Shown: piece by piece, positions 6,086 through 13,755 of the stretch
Position numbering within the stretch: position 1 is the first letter of the stretch
Layout: each line of letters starts with the position of its first letter
From: JAFGPF01 sp964500415
GTDB lineage: Bacteria > Chloroflexota > Dehalococcoidia > Dehalococcoidales > RBG-16-60-22
Direction of reading: 5' to 3'
DNA length: 20,113 nucleotides
Assembly: GCA_964500415.1 (NCBI GenBank)
Contig: CAZCOB010000040.1
Location: forward strand, 1 to 20,113
Made by a program: the position numbers and the translations under genes
Notes under the pieces: generated by a model
Databases searched by the model: none
Seen by the model: the letters and a program-made list of their open reading frames with translations, nothing else
Told to the model about the DNA's origin: nothing

Positions 6086-7105
6086 CTAGAACCACATATG
6101 CAGCAGCCATGAAAAGAAGTAACCCAGCGCCCCGCAGATGGGAAACGTAAATATCCACGCCGCCACGATATTACCTGCTATCCCCCACCTCACCGCCGAA
6201 AAACGTTGCGTAGACCCCACCCCCATCACTGCTGAGCTTACGCAATGGGTAGTGCTGACCGGTATACCCAGATGCGATGCCCCCTCGATAACTGCCGCGG
6301 CGGACGCCTGAGCCGTAAAGCCGTTAATCGGTCGCAATTTGGTTACCTTCATTCCCACTGTCTTGATAACGCGCCAGCCGCCTAATCCCATCCCCGAGCT
6401 GATTGATAGCGCCGCCACCACGATGACCCACCATAGCTGTGGGTCTGTAATCGAAAGGCGTTCCCAGAGATTAGCATCCCCGTAGTAAATAACCAGAGCC
6501 ATGGTAATAACGCCTACGGGCATCTGCCCGTCATTCTTACCATGCGCGTAGGCTACGAATGCAGCTGCTGGGATTTGCAACTTACTGAAAATATTTCGTA
6601 TCTTTTCCGGGGCCACGCGTCGGAATACCCAGTACAGGGCAACCATAAACACAAAACCGCCGACGAACCCCAGGAACGGTGCTGTCACCACTGCCAACAT
6701 TACCCGCGTCATGATGTTCCATATAACTGCCTCGCTTCCTACCGCCGCCGCCCCCGAGGCAGCCAGCGCCACCACAAAACCGTGCGTTAGACTAACCGGA
6801 AGCCCGCGATACGTAGCAAAAGCCGTCCAGGCGATGACTGCCGCCAGCGCGGCAATTACGGTCAGGTAGGTTACCGCTTCCGGTATGAGGATGCCTTTTC
6901 CTATGGTCCGGGCGACCTCAAGCCCGGTGGCTGCCCCGGCGAAATTAAAAATAGCGGCCAGAACGACCGCTGTTCTCGGGGCCAGGGCGCGTGTACCGAT
7001 GGCCGTAGCTATGGCATTGGCGGCGTCGTTGAGGCCGTTGGTAAAACCGAACCCCATAGCCAGAATTATAATCAGTACCAGCAGCAGGAGATTGGTATCA
7101 GGCAT
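6086..7105 (-). CDS. pit: PiT family inorganic phosphate transporter
   Basis: This 339-residue multi-helix membrane protein carries the duplicated PiT signature. The first is GFTNGLNDAANAIATAIGTR near the N-terminus, followed by GLPVSLTH. The second, in the C-terminal half, is AYAHGKNDGQMPVG and later GIPVSTTH. These repeats form the phosphate and cation sites of low-affinity symporters. The length is at the short, bacterial/archaeal end of the family. ATG at 7105 overlaps the end of the DUF47 gene by 8 bp, so the pair is co-translated. DUF47-PiT pairs are a common arrangement in which the PhoU-like protein controls the permease. No Pho box was recognised. Confidence 0.95.
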   Translation of the reverse strand: MPDTNLLLLVLIIILAMGFGFTNGLNDAANAIATAIGTRALAPRTAVVLAAIFNFAGAATGLEVARTIGKGILIPEAVTYLTVIAALAAVIAWTAFATYRGLPVSLTHGFVVALAASGAAAVGSEAVIWNIMTRVMLAVVTAPFLGFVGGFVFMVALYWVFRRVAPEKIRNIFSKLQIPAAAFVAYAHGKNDGQMPVGVITMALVIYYGDANLWERLSITDPQLWWVIVVAALSISSGMGLGGWRVIKTVGMKVTKLRPINGFTAQASAAAVIEGASHLGIPVSTTHCVSSAVMGVGSTQRFSAVRWGIAGNIVAAWIFTFPICGALGYFFSWLLHMWF

Positions 7106-7727
7106 GCTTGAGGGCTACCCCTTCAAGGACGTCAGCCACGTCCTCGCACCTGTCCGTGGCGCTCTCCATGTGCTCGTATATCTCGCGCCACTTGATAACC
7201 AGGGCAATATCCTCCGTATTCTCAAAAAGCTCCGCAATAGCGGCGCGGTATACCCGGTCGGCCATATTCTCCAGCCGGTTTATTTCCACGCACCCCTCCA
7301 TAATATTCTTAAGCTCAGACCGCTTTCGCAGTCCGCGGACGGCCTTCTCCACCTCATTCGCCCCTTGGACGATAATATCCGCCAGTTGCTTCGCCCTCTC
7401 CGTCGGGCTTTCTATCTTGTAGATGAACATGGCGTCAGCCGCGGAATGAATAAAGTCGATAACGTCATCCATGGTATGTGCCAGCAGCGCGATATCTTCT
7501 CGGTCAAAGGGCGTCACGAAAGTCCGGTGCAGCAGCGAAATAACCTGGTGAGTGATTGTATCTCCCCGGTGCTCCATCTCGGTTATCTCCGCCACACGGC
7601 TATCGACAAATTGCCAGTCATCGACCATTTCCTTCAGGGCTTGTGCTGCTTTCACCGTGTTTTGAGCGCTCTCCTCGAACAGCTCGAAAAATTTGTGCTC
7701 CTTGGGGATGAAAGGCAACCTGACCAT
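7098..7727 (-). CDS. PhoU-like DUF47 protein, regulator of the Pit transporter
   Basis: The 209-residue soluble, mostly helical protein belongs to the DUF47/PhoU-like family (TIGR00153 type). It begins VRLPFIPKEHKFFELFEESA, and it holds charged PhoU-type helices such as EMEHRGDTITHQV and HTMDDVIDFIHSAADAM, rich in acidic residues that bind metals in PhoU. Such proteins are nearly always encoded beside a PiT permease and are thought to gate it. The gene starts with ATG at 7727 and a GGAG-type site a few bases upstream. It is first in the operon and overlaps pit by 8 bp. Its promoter is about 260 bp upstream, leaving a long leader. Confidence 0.92.
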   Translation of the reverse strand: MVRLPFIPKEHKFFELFEESAQNTVKAAQALKEMVDDWQFVDSRVAEITEMEHRGDTITHQVISLLHRTFVTPFDREDIALLAHTMDDVIDFIHSAADAMFIYKIESPTERAKQLADIIVQGANEVEKAVRGLRKRSELKNIMEGCVEINRLENMADRVYRAAIAELFENTEDIALVIKWREIYEHMESATDRCEDVADVLEGVALKHA

Positions 7728-7984
7728 AGCTGTTACTCCTTTATCGGGAAAGATGGCGCATTTCCTGCCGCAGGCCGTTGAGTGGGAAACACAGCAGGAC
7801 GCAAATGTGGTGGCTCGACTGAAATAAATGGGGATGAGGTATATCCTGGGAGCGAATATGCGTATTTAGCTGGTTTATGTCCGGAGACCTGCCCCAACGT
7901 ACCGGGCAAAATCACGCTCCTTTGTCCAGACTCAGACTTGAACAACACCTAACCGCTATAAGTTTATTAAAGCTTCTTTATAAT
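7728..7984 (-). other. Long leader of the DUF47-pit operon with a stem-loop
   Basis: No convincing gene lies here. On the minus strand GTCTGG (7926-7931) pairs with CCGGAC (7879-7884), and within it TGCCC (7904-7908) pairs with GGGCA (7890-7894), giving a 53-nt stem-loop. A small CCTG/CAGG hairpin lies nearer the gene. It might be a regulatory leader, but no known riboswitch was recognised. Confidence 0.3.
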
Positions 7985-7990
7985 TGTCAA
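7962..7990 (-). promoter_or_regulatory. Promoter of the DUF47-pit operon
   Basis: A consensus TTGACA (minus strand, 7985-7990) is followed by an AT-rich stretch with TAATAA/AATAAA at 15-16 bp spacing and ATAAAC at 17 bp. The -35 is excellent; the exact -10 is uncertain. Confidence 0.55.
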
Positions 7991-7996
7991 GAAAAT

Positions 7997-8009
7997 CCCG
8001 CGCGTCGGG
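7997..8009 (-). terminator. Weak terminator candidate downstream of rarA
   Basis: On the minus strand a 4-bp stem (CCCG/CGGG) with a 5-nt loop is followed by ATTTTCTT. The stem is short, so this is tentative. It abuts the TTGACA box of the next operon. Confidence 0.3.
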
Positions 8010-8034
8010 GTGTATTCATTTCGCTTTCGGTATC

Positions 8035-9411
8035 TTATCCGGGTTCTTCCGGTTCGTCTTCTGCCTCCGGACCACCTTTTTTCTCCCACCAGGCTTTAAG
8101 GCGGGCAAGCACCTGCTTCTCGTACCCGAACTTTCCTGGAGTGTAAAATTTTTTCCCCTTTAGGGCATCGGGCAGGTGCTGCTGGTCTACAAAATGGTCG
8201 GGGTTATCATGGGCGTATTGGTAGTCCTTGCCGTAGCCCATCTCCTTCATCAACGGCGTTACCGGATTGCGCAGGTGCAACGGCACCAATTCGCTGGAAC
8301 CACCCTCTATTTCCTCCCTGACCTTGTTGTAAGCCTCGTAAAGAGAGTTGCTCTTGGGGGCGGTCGCCAGGTAGACCGCCGCCTCGGCCAGGGCCAGGTT
8401 GCCTTCGGGCATGCCGATGAAGTGGACCGCCTGCTGGGCCGCCATGGCCACCACCAGCGCCTGCGGGTCCGCCATGCCGACGTCCTCCGAGGCGAAACGT
8501 ACCATGCGGCGGGCAATGTACAGGGGGTCTTCCCCCGCCTCTAGCATCATGGCCAGCCAGTAAATAGAAGCGTCCGGGTCCGAGTCCCGCATCGATTTAT
8601 GCAGCGCGGAGATAAGGTCGTAGTGTTGCTCCCCGGCCCTGTCGTATAGTACCGCGCGCCGTTGCAGGGCGTCTTCGATAATCGGTAGCGTAACCAGCCG
8701 GTTACCCTCGATGTCGGGGGGTGTGTTCTGGGTGGCTGTCTCTAGGGTATTGAGGGCGACTCTCGCATCGTGGTTGGACATACTGATGAGGTGGCTTATG
8801 GCGTCGGGCGCCAGCCGGGCGTTCAGCTCGCCGATTCCCTGGAATTTATCTTTCACGGCCCGGTGTATCAGTGTCTGTATTTCTTCTTCGCTCAGTGGCT
8901 TGAGGGGCAGCACGCGGGTGCGGGAAAGCAGCGGCGAAGTGACTTCGAAGGAGGGATTTTCCGTGGTGGCGCCGATGAGCGTGATGGTTCCGTCCTCGAC
9001 ATACGGCAGGACGGCGTCCTGCTGGGTCTTGTTGAAGCGGTGAATCTCATCGATGAAGAGGATTGTTTTCTGCACGTGCACCTTGCGGCGTTCCGCGGCC
9101 TGTTGCACTATCTTTCGCAGGTCGTTGACGCTGGCGGTTACCGCGCTTATCGGAGCGAAGTGCGCGCCGGTGCTGTTGGCGATGATATACGCCAGGGTGG
9201 TCTTGCCGCATCCCGGCGGCCCCCAGAAAATCATCGAGGGGATACGGTCGGCCTCGATGGCCCGCCGCAGTACCCGCCCCTTGCCGATGATATGCTCCTG
9301 CCCGACGAATGTATGCAGGCTGTTGGGCCTCATCCGTGTGGCCAGCGGCGCGTTGAGTAGCTGCTCCGGTTGCTCCTGATGTTCCTGATGTTCAAACATA
9401 TCCATGCTCAT
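8035..9411 (-). CDS. rarA: RarA/MgsA-type replication-associated recombination AAA ATPase
   Basis: This 458-residue clamp-loader-like ATPase acts at stalled replication forks. Walker A is GPPGCGKT (64-71), Walker B LFIDEIHRF (118-126), sensor 1 GATTENPS (147-154), and the arginine-finger segment LLSRTRV follows. The C-terminal tetramerisation region is present, with family-typical LHKSMRDSDPDASIYWLA and MLEAGEDPLYIARRMVRFASEDVG. An acidic tail ends the protein. Length and domain order match the family. ATG at 9411 is supported by GGAAGGTG just upstream; two further methionines within five residues are less likely starts. The gene follows the zinc-ribbon gene by 17 bp and is probably co-transcribed with it. 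Confidence 0.95.
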   Translation of the reverse strand: MSMDMFEHQEHQEQPEQLLNAPLATRMRPNSLHTFVGQEHIIGKGRVLRRAIEADRIPSMIFWGPPGCGKTTLAYIIANSTGAHFAPISAVTASVNDLRKIVQQAAERRKVHVQKTILFIDEIHRFNKTQQDAVLPYVEDGTITLIGATTENPSFEVTSPLLSRTRVLPLKPLSEEEIQTLIHRAVKDKFQGIGELNARLAPDAISHLISMSNHDARVALNTLETATQNTPPDIEGNRLVTLPIIEDALQRRAVLYDRAGEQHYDLISALHKSMRDSDPDASIYWLAMMLEAGEDPLYIARRMVRFASEDVGMADPQALVVAMAAQQAVHFIGMPEGNLALAEAAVYLATAPKSNSLYEAYNKVREEIEGGSSELVPLHLRNPVTPLMKEMGYGKDYQYAHDNPDHFVDQQHLPDALKGKKFYTPGKFGYEKQVLARLKAWWEKKGGPEAEDEPEEPG

Positions 9412-9428
9412 GGCTCACCTTCCCCTTT

Positions 9429-9752
9429 TTAACGGCTGCTCCAGGCTGGCATCGTCGCCAGGTATTCGCTGGCGGCTTCCTCGGCAGCGACCCTGTCCAG
9501 GCCCCGGTTGTTCATCATTAAGCCCACCATCCCATCCAGGATTTCCTCGTAGCTTTTGAGGCTGCCGTTAGAGTTGCAGCAATGTACGCAGTATTTGTTT
9601 TCCTCGTAACCCCCGCCGAAGTGCTCGGGGCTGAGCATGGGCATGCCGCAGCTTTCGCAGTTGGCCGTCGCCGGCACCTCGCACCCGTCGCAGGTTTCCG
9701 CCGTATCCAGTTCCAGTTCCGATATCGGCTTGTGTCCGTTTCCGTCTGCCAC
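9429..9752 (-). CDS. Small putative zinc-ribbon protein
   Basis: The 107-residue product has two CxxC-type pairs near the N-terminus (CDGCEVPATANCESCGMP) and a third cluster CVHCC about 25 residues later. A helical C-terminal half follows. The CESCGMPM...FGGGYEENKYCVHC pattern is like the putative zinc-ribbon family Zn_ribbon_2 (PF12674). The function is unknown. It starts with GTG at 9752, supported by AGGGGGAT about 5 bp upstream, with a TATAAT box at 9772-9777. It is the first gene of a unit with rarA (17 bp gap), but a functional link to recombination is not shown. Confidence 0.8.
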   Translation of the reverse strand: MADGNGHKPISELELDTAETCDGCEVPATANCESCGMPMLSPEHFGGGYEENKYCVHCCNSNGSLKSYEEILDGMVGLMMNNRGLDRVAAEEAASEYLATMPAWSSR

Positions 9753-9771
9753 TTGTTATCCCCCTGTCCAT

Positions 9772-9777
9772 ATTATA
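9772..9777 (-). promoter_or_regulatory. Candidate -10 box for the zinc-ribbon/rarA unit
   Basis: TATAAT on the minus strand lies about 20 bp before the GTG start. The -35 is poor (TAAACT at 17 bp). A small dyad with AATCG/CGATT arms (9782-9793) sits in the spacer. Confidence 0.35.
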
Positions 9778-9830
9778 TATGAATCGTGCGATTTAGTTTA
9801 CTGCAAATACTTTATTTTTTCTAGTTTCTA

Positions 9831-10271
9831 CTATGCCTCTGCCAGACTCTTCAAATTGGCCAGTATTTTTCCCATATTTGTGACTATTATCATTGGGCAG
9901 ATAAGTGCCCCGATAATTTTCCCGATAATTCCCATAGGCATCTCCAGGTCCTCGAACATGGTAAACCTGCTATCGGATGGCGTGGCCTCGATACTCCATA
10001 CCTGGTCGTCTTTCTTCAGGGAACCTGACGTTACGCCGAAGGCCAGCTTCTTATTCTCCACCCACTCCGTCACCACGTAGTGAAGCTTCAAAAGCTGGCC
10101 GCAGGATTTCTCCTCGTAGTAGAAGGTGGTGCCCACGCCGCCGCGCTTGTCGCCGGTGTACTCGAATTTCTGGAGAAGGTTAAACCACTTAAGTATTTTC
10201 TCCGGCTCAACCAGGAAGGGCCAGATTTTCTCCGGCGGCGCCTCAATCTCGATAGACCTATCTATTTTCAT
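9831..10271 (-). CDS. SRPBCC (START-like) domain protein
   Basis: Translated from ATG at 10271 this is a 146-residue protein. I chose this start over an in-frame ATG 30 bp upstream because AAGGAGGGAG sits 4-5 bp before it. The sequence starts MKIDRSIEIEAPPEKIWPFL and continues with PEKILKWF and a series of beta strands ending in a long C-terminal helix. This is the pattern of the polyketide-cyclase/SRPBCC superfamily, which binds hydrophobic ligands in a deep pocket. The ligand cannot be predicted. It lies alone on the minus strand between the zinc-ribbon unit and a repeat block. Confidence 0.85.
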   Translation of the reverse strand: MKIDRSIEIEAPPEKIWPFLVEPEKILKWFNLLQKFEYTGDKRGGVGTTFYYEEKSCGQLLKLHYVVTEWVENKKLAFGVTSGSLKKDDQVWSIEATPSDSRFTMFEDLEMPMGIIGKIIGALICPMIIVTNMGKILANLKSLAEA

Positions 10272-10301
10272 TTCTCCCTCCTTTCTACTCCCGGCTCCCA
10301 C

Positions 10302-10618
10302 CCCCGCCTGTCATTCTGCCCGCAGCAACGAAGCAATCCGTTACCCTCTCTCCTTCACCCGTCATTCCCGACCTGATCGGGAATCCAGACCACCTTCGCC
10401 CTCGCTTCTAATCTATTCCCACCCTGGCCACCCAGTATCATTCTCTGCTTATCCCATAGCCCCCTGTCATTCCCGCGAAAGCGGGAATCCAGACCACATC
10501 CCGCCCCCTCGTTGCTTATCTTTTCCCACCAAGGCCGCTGGTTTGTTCCGTAATACTCTGCTTGTATCAGAGCGTTTAACAGGGGAGGGAGAAGTTAAGC
10601 AAGAGGGATTTTGTACCT
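10302..10618. repeat. Block of intergenic palindromic repeats
   Basis: No gene is visible. Two tandem units about 100 bp long, 106 bp apart (from 10361 and 10467), each open with GTCATTCCCG, a short spacer, then CGGGAATCCAGACCAC. The arms ATTCCCG/CGGGAAT form a hairpin. After it each unit has CCCTCG, TTCCCACC and GCTT words. A related unit, CTGTCATTCTGCCCGCAGCAACGAAGCAATCC (10309-10340, shown here in two parts: CTGTCATTCTGCCCGC and AGCAACGAAGCAATCC), precedes them. A similar CGAAACGAAGTAATCCC lies at 959-975, and the 5837-5905 region holds a third tail copy. They look like non-coding REP/MITE-type elements. Confidence 0.75.
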
Positions 10619-11005
10619 TCATATATATTGACTAATTTTTTCTCTAATTCTACTCATAAGATTATCGTTTATTTCCCACATATTACCCCGTGGCATCGGG
10701 CGAATTTCGTCAACAATATTTTTAACATCATCATCCCATAAAGGGTTCATTTTTAAATAATCACTTGGTGTAGCGGGACGGAAATATATCTCCTTTTCCT
10801 CATATCGTAATATTACAGCCCATCCATAAATGCCACGATCTCGAACCGTGTAAAAAAGTACAATTGTATCGCCAATTTTCGGCTGACTCCCCGCAGGGGA
10901 TATTTTACCTATAGTCCAAGTCGTGTTATTATTCTCCCAAATTTCAGTTCGGTAATTTTCAGGACGCCAAATTCCCGCATTCATCTGATATAACCAATTA
11001 GCCAT
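10619..11005 (-). CDS. Hypothetical protein, possibly EVE/PUA-like
   Basis: This 128-residue protein opens MANWLYQMNAGIWRPENYRT and continues with KPKIGDTIV-like turns (QPKIGDTIVLFYTV) and GIYGWAVILRYEE. The order of an N-terminal WLYQMN, a central GD-I-LFY strand and GIYGWAVI resembles EVE/PUA-type domains, some of which bind modified bases. I do not see enough for a firm family call. It has an excellent ribosome binding site (AAAGGAGG) before ATG at 11005. The gene is clearly AT-rich compared with both neighbours. It sits 42 bp past the MEMO-AMMECR1 stop and is followed by the repeat block, which suggests later acquisition. Confidence 0.6.
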   Translation of the reverse strand: MANWLYQMNAGIWRPENYRTEIWENNNTTWTIGKISPAGSQPKIGDTIVLFYTVRDRGIYGWAVILRYEEKEIYFRPATPSDYLKMNPLWDDDVKNIVDEIRPMPRGNMWEINDNLMSRIREKISQYI

Positions 11006-11047
11006 ATTATCCTCCTTTTATTATTAAGATTTGGTGCTTAAATTTTT

Positions 11048-12364
11048 TTACTTATACCTCTTCACCTCGAACCGGTACAGCTTCACCGGCTCGTCCGGGC
11101 TTATGCCCCCCTTCTGCCGGCAGATGTCTATCTGGTACTCCACGCTGTCAACTCCTTCGAGGTCCGGCAGGAGCAGCCCCTTCTGCCACCCCGCCTCCAC
11201 GATTACCCCGTACTTCTTCGGGTCAAGCTGGCTTTCGTCCTCCACCGGCTCGGGCTTCGTGAGCACGTCCACGCTGTAGTCGAGGTCCTGAAGTTCCTCC
11301 GGTGCGATGGGCGGGAAACGCGGGTCACGCGTGGCGGAGCTTATCGCATTGATGATAATCTCCTCGGCTACGTTCTTCTGCTGCGCCTCAAACGTGCCGA
11401 TGCAGCCCCGCAGAGCGCCCAGCTTGTGAATAGAAACGAAGACGCCGGCCTTCTCCTGTATTTCCGGGGTGAGTTCCTGTGGCGGTGGGGGTGTTTTCCC
11501 CTCCCTCACGTATGTTTCCACTGTCTCTTTAGCCAGAGCTGTCAGAGGGTGCAAGCCGCCCTTTTTGAAGATAACGCCTGCGTAGCCGACCACCTCTTCG
11601 TAGTCGCCGGTGGCATCGCCGCTGGTCTGGTATTTTATCAACTCCGCACCGCTAACCCCGAGTTCTTTGGCGGCGGCAATAAGGGTAACCACCGGGCCGT
11701 GGGCGCACATCGATATGCGCAGGTTTTTGTACCGCCGGGTCAGTTCGTCCTCGTTGAGGTCCAGCATGGCTTCCACCGCTTTCATGTCTTTCTCCGCGGC
11801 GGCTGCCTGCGGCTCACGGTGAGTCATGTCCCCGCTGGCGAGAATCACCGCCTTGCTATCCAGCTCTTTAATAGACCTGGCGATGCTATGTCCGATTTCC
11901 TGATAGATTTCGGACGGGGCACCGGCAAGGATAATAGGCACTATCCGCACGTCCGGCCTGATGTATTGCAGGAAGGGGACCTGCACCTCGACGGCGTGCT
12001 CCTCCTGATGCGCCCGGTAGTCCTCCTCGGCGTACTCAGATACAGCTACGATTTTCCTGGCCAGTTCCGAGTCGACCTCCACCTCACCAAGCGGCGTCTT
12101 CCAGGTACCCTCGACCATGACGCTGAACGGCTTGCCCAGTCCGGAATGGGTGGGCCCTATAATGACGAAGGTATCCTTGAAATTGATTCTGGAGATGGTT
12201 GCCCCGGCCACCGCCCCCGAATACTGGTATCCGGCGTGGGGCATGAGCAGACCAACGACTTCCTCTTTGGGCTCGTCCTTATTTACGTACCTGGCAATCA
12301 TTGCCCGCAGTTCCGGAGCCGAGCCGGGATAGAAATAACCGGCGACGTATGGATTCCTTATCAT
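11048..12364 (-). CDS. MEMO1-AMMECR1 fusion (AmmeMemoRadiSam proteins B and A)
   Basis: The 438-residue protein joins two domains. Residues 1-267 are a MEMO1-like fold related to extradiol dioxygenases: PHAGYQYSG (42-50), PTHSG (71-75), EEHAVEVQVPFL (121-132), SGDMTH (177-182) and CAHGP (220-224). Its conserved His and Cys residues could hold a metal. Residues about 272-438 are an AMMECR1 domain with the diagnostic LRGCIGT (318-324) and SSATRDPRFPPI. In many genomes these are two genes beside a radical SAM gene; here they are fused. The stop of the radical SAM gene is one base before this ATG (12364), so the two form an operon. The pathway is not known. Confidence 0.93.
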   Translation of the reverse strand: MIRNPYVAGYFYPGSAPELRAMIARYVNKDEPKEEVVGLLMPHAGYQYSGAVAGATISRINFKDTFVIIGPTHSGLGKPFSVMVEGTWKTPLGEVEVDSELARKIVAVSEYAEEDYRAHQEEHAVEVQVPFLQYIRPDVRIVPIILAGAPSEIYQEIGHSIARSIKELDSKAVILASGDMTHREPQAAAAEKDMKAVEAMLDLNEDELTRRYKNLRISMCAHGPVVTLIAAAKELGVSGAELIKYQTSGDATGDYEEVVGYAGVIFKKGGLHPLTALAKETVETYVREGKTPPPPQELTPEIQEKAGVFVSIHKLGALRGCIGTFEAQQKNVAEEIIINAISSATRDPRFPPIAPEELQDLDYSVDVLTKPEPVEDESQLDPKKYGVIVEAGWQKGLLLPDLEGVDSVEYQIDICRQKGGISPDEPVKLYRFEVKRYK

Positions 12365-12365
12365 T

Positions 12366-13400
12366 TTACCCCTCCTTCGAGCCGGGCGACCTGAAATTAA
12401 GCTCCGCCCCGCAGAACCGACACCGCGAACCGTCCAGCCCTATGACGTCTGTCTGGTAACCGAGCCTCTTCACGACAATTTTGCCGCAGGCATAACAGCG
12501 TGTGCTTTCGCTCTTGTGGCCGGGGATGTTGCCGGCATAGATAAACTTGAGTCCGGCCTGATGGCCTATCTCGCAGGCTCGGTCGATAGTCGCCAGGGGT
12601 GTTGGTGGCAGGTTCGTCAGATTGTGGTGGGGGTAGAAGCGGGTCACGTGCCAGGGAGTGAGTTCGCCCAGCTCATCTCTAATCCAGTTAGCGATTCCCT
12701 CGAGTTGTATGTCATCGTCGTTCATGGTGGGAACAATGTTGGTAACCACCTCGACGTGCATATTCCATTTGTCTTTGGCTCTTTTCGTGACTTCGAGAAT
12801 CTCGCGCCAGCGGGGTATCCCGGTCAGAGCTTTATAGAATTCATCGGTAAAGCCCTTGATATCGACGCGCCAGGCATCCAGATAGGGGCCGATGGCATCC
12901 AGTGCCTCCGGGGAAGCATAGCCGTTGGTCACGTAAACGGTGTAGAGTTTGTTCTCTTTGGCCAGTTTCGCCGAATCCAGGGTATGCTCGAACCAGATGG
13001 TCGGCTCGTTGTAAGTCCAGGCGATTCCCCGGCAATCATGTTGTATGGCGAGTTCTATCGATTTTTCAGGCAAGAGTTCGCGGCAGCCGTGCAGCAGTGA
13101 GGTGCTATCGGCGGTGGATATCTCCCAGTTCTGGCAGTGTATGCAGTGGAAGTTGCAGCCCAGGGTGCCGAGGGAGAAACATGAAGTGCCGGGGTGAAAG
13201 TGAAACAGGGGCTTTTTTTCGATGGGGTCAGCGGCGATAGATGATACCCGGCCGTAGTTCAGGTTGAGCAGGGTGCCGTCCTGATTCTGGTACATGCCGC
13301 AGACACCGTATTTTCCCGGATTAATCCGGCAGCGCCACTGGCAGGTATAGCATCTTACCCTGGAGTCCGGCAGTTTTTCATAAAGCAAGGCTTCTTGCAT
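12366..13400 (-). CDS. AmmeMemoRadiSam system radical SAM enzyme
   Basis: This 344-residue radical SAM protein has the [4Fe-4S] motif CNFHCIHC (C82, C86, C89), followed by QNWEIS. Before it is a cysteine-rich segment, CYTCQWRC...GVCG (17-35), typical of the PflA-like (COG1180) subgroup. Near the C-terminus CYAC and CRFC pairs about 26 residues apart form a likely zinc ribbon. Genomic association with MEMO1 and AMMECR1 defines the system; the substrate is unknown. ATG at 13400 follows GGGGGGAG by about 8 bp. It is the first gene of the unit, with a TATAAT at 13429-13434 upstream. The downstream fusion gene starts one base after its stop. Confidence 0.94.
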   Translation of the reverse strand: MQEALLYEKLPDSRVRCYTCQWRCRINPGKYGVCGMYQNQDGTLLNLNYGRVSSIAADPIEKKPLFHFHPGTSCFSLGTLGCNFHCIHCQNWEISTADSTSLLHGCRELLPEKSIELAIQHDCRGIAWTYNEPTIWFEHTLDSAKLAKENKLYTVYVTNGYASPEALDAIGPYLDAWRVDIKGFTDEFYKALTGIPRWREILEVTKRAKDKWNMHVEVVTNIVPTMNDDDIQLEGIANWIRDELGELTPWHVTRFYPHHNLTNLPPTPLATIDRACEIGHQAGLKFIYAGNIPGHKSESTRCYACGKIVVKRLGYQTDVIGLDGSRCRFCGAELNFRSPGSKEG

Positions 13401-13428
13401 AGCCTGGCTCCCCCCAACCCTTAGAGTA

Positions 13429-13434
13429 ATTATA
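13429..13434 (-). promoter_or_regulatory. Candidate -10 box for the radical SAM operon
   Basis: TATAAT (minus strand) lies about 30 bp before the start codon. A TTGACA at 13447-13452 is only 12 bp away, too close for a standard sigma-70 pair. A second TATAAT (13452-13457) overlaps it. Confidence 0.35.
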
Positions 13435-13457
13435 CCACCCGACGGTTGTCAATTATA

Positions 13458-13740
13458 GGGGTGACAAAACGGATGGTTTTAGGAAAGGCAAGACAAAAAG
13501 CTTTTAAAGAGAAACAATTCGAGGGGGGATGGGGGAGTAACAGGTTTGAATTGTTTTATAAATTATGGTAAGTGTGGCATTATTATGTTAAGCGACTGTG
13601 GAGAAGACGCGGTTATTTACGTTTATGGAGGGTGCGACAAAATGGGGGTGTTTTCAGGGGGTTAATTGTTTTGGGAAAACAATTATTTGAAAAAAGGGGG
13701 TTTTGTCGCGGTTTTGAGCGTGGGGGGAGATTTTTAAAGT
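13458..13740. other. Gene-free, G-rich junction before the RHS island
   Basis: No gene is apparent. The plus strand is rich in G runs, for example GAGGGGGGATGGGGGAG near 13520-13536. A CGACAAAA-type word recurs, and a nested palindrome occupies 13634-13709. The RHS frame is closed by TAA at 13735-13737, so the core begins abruptly at about 13738-13741. Confidence 0.5.
13634..13709. repeat. Nested inverted repeat, 76 nt
   Basis: The outer arms GCGACAAAA (13634-13642) and TTTTGTCGC (13701-13709) are perfect. The inner arms TAATTGTTTT (13663-13672) and AAAACAATTA (13676-13685) are perfect around GGG. A short TTTTC/GAAAA pairing lies between. Four G runs fall within it. It resembles an end structure of a small mobile element or a strong RNA hairpin. 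Confidence 0.75.
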
Positions 13741-13755
13741 GGTGACGGTAACCGC

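Noticed and set aside
7733..7948. A 71-codon minus-strand frame in the DUF47-pit leader
   Set aside because: There is no ribosome binding site of note and the composition looks non-coding; its end abuts the DUF47 start signal.
10302..10570. A CRISPR array
   Set aside because: The units are about 100 bp, only two are close copies, they contain their own palindromes and there are no regular unique spacers.
10126..10635. A 169-codon plus-strand open frame
   Set aside because: It is antisense to the SRPBCC gene and then runs through the palindromic repeats; it has no family signature.
13429..13452. A TTGACA/TATAAT promoter pair upstream of the radical SAM gene
   Set aside because: The boxes are only 12 bp apart, too close for a standard promoter; only the -10 is kept as a candidate.
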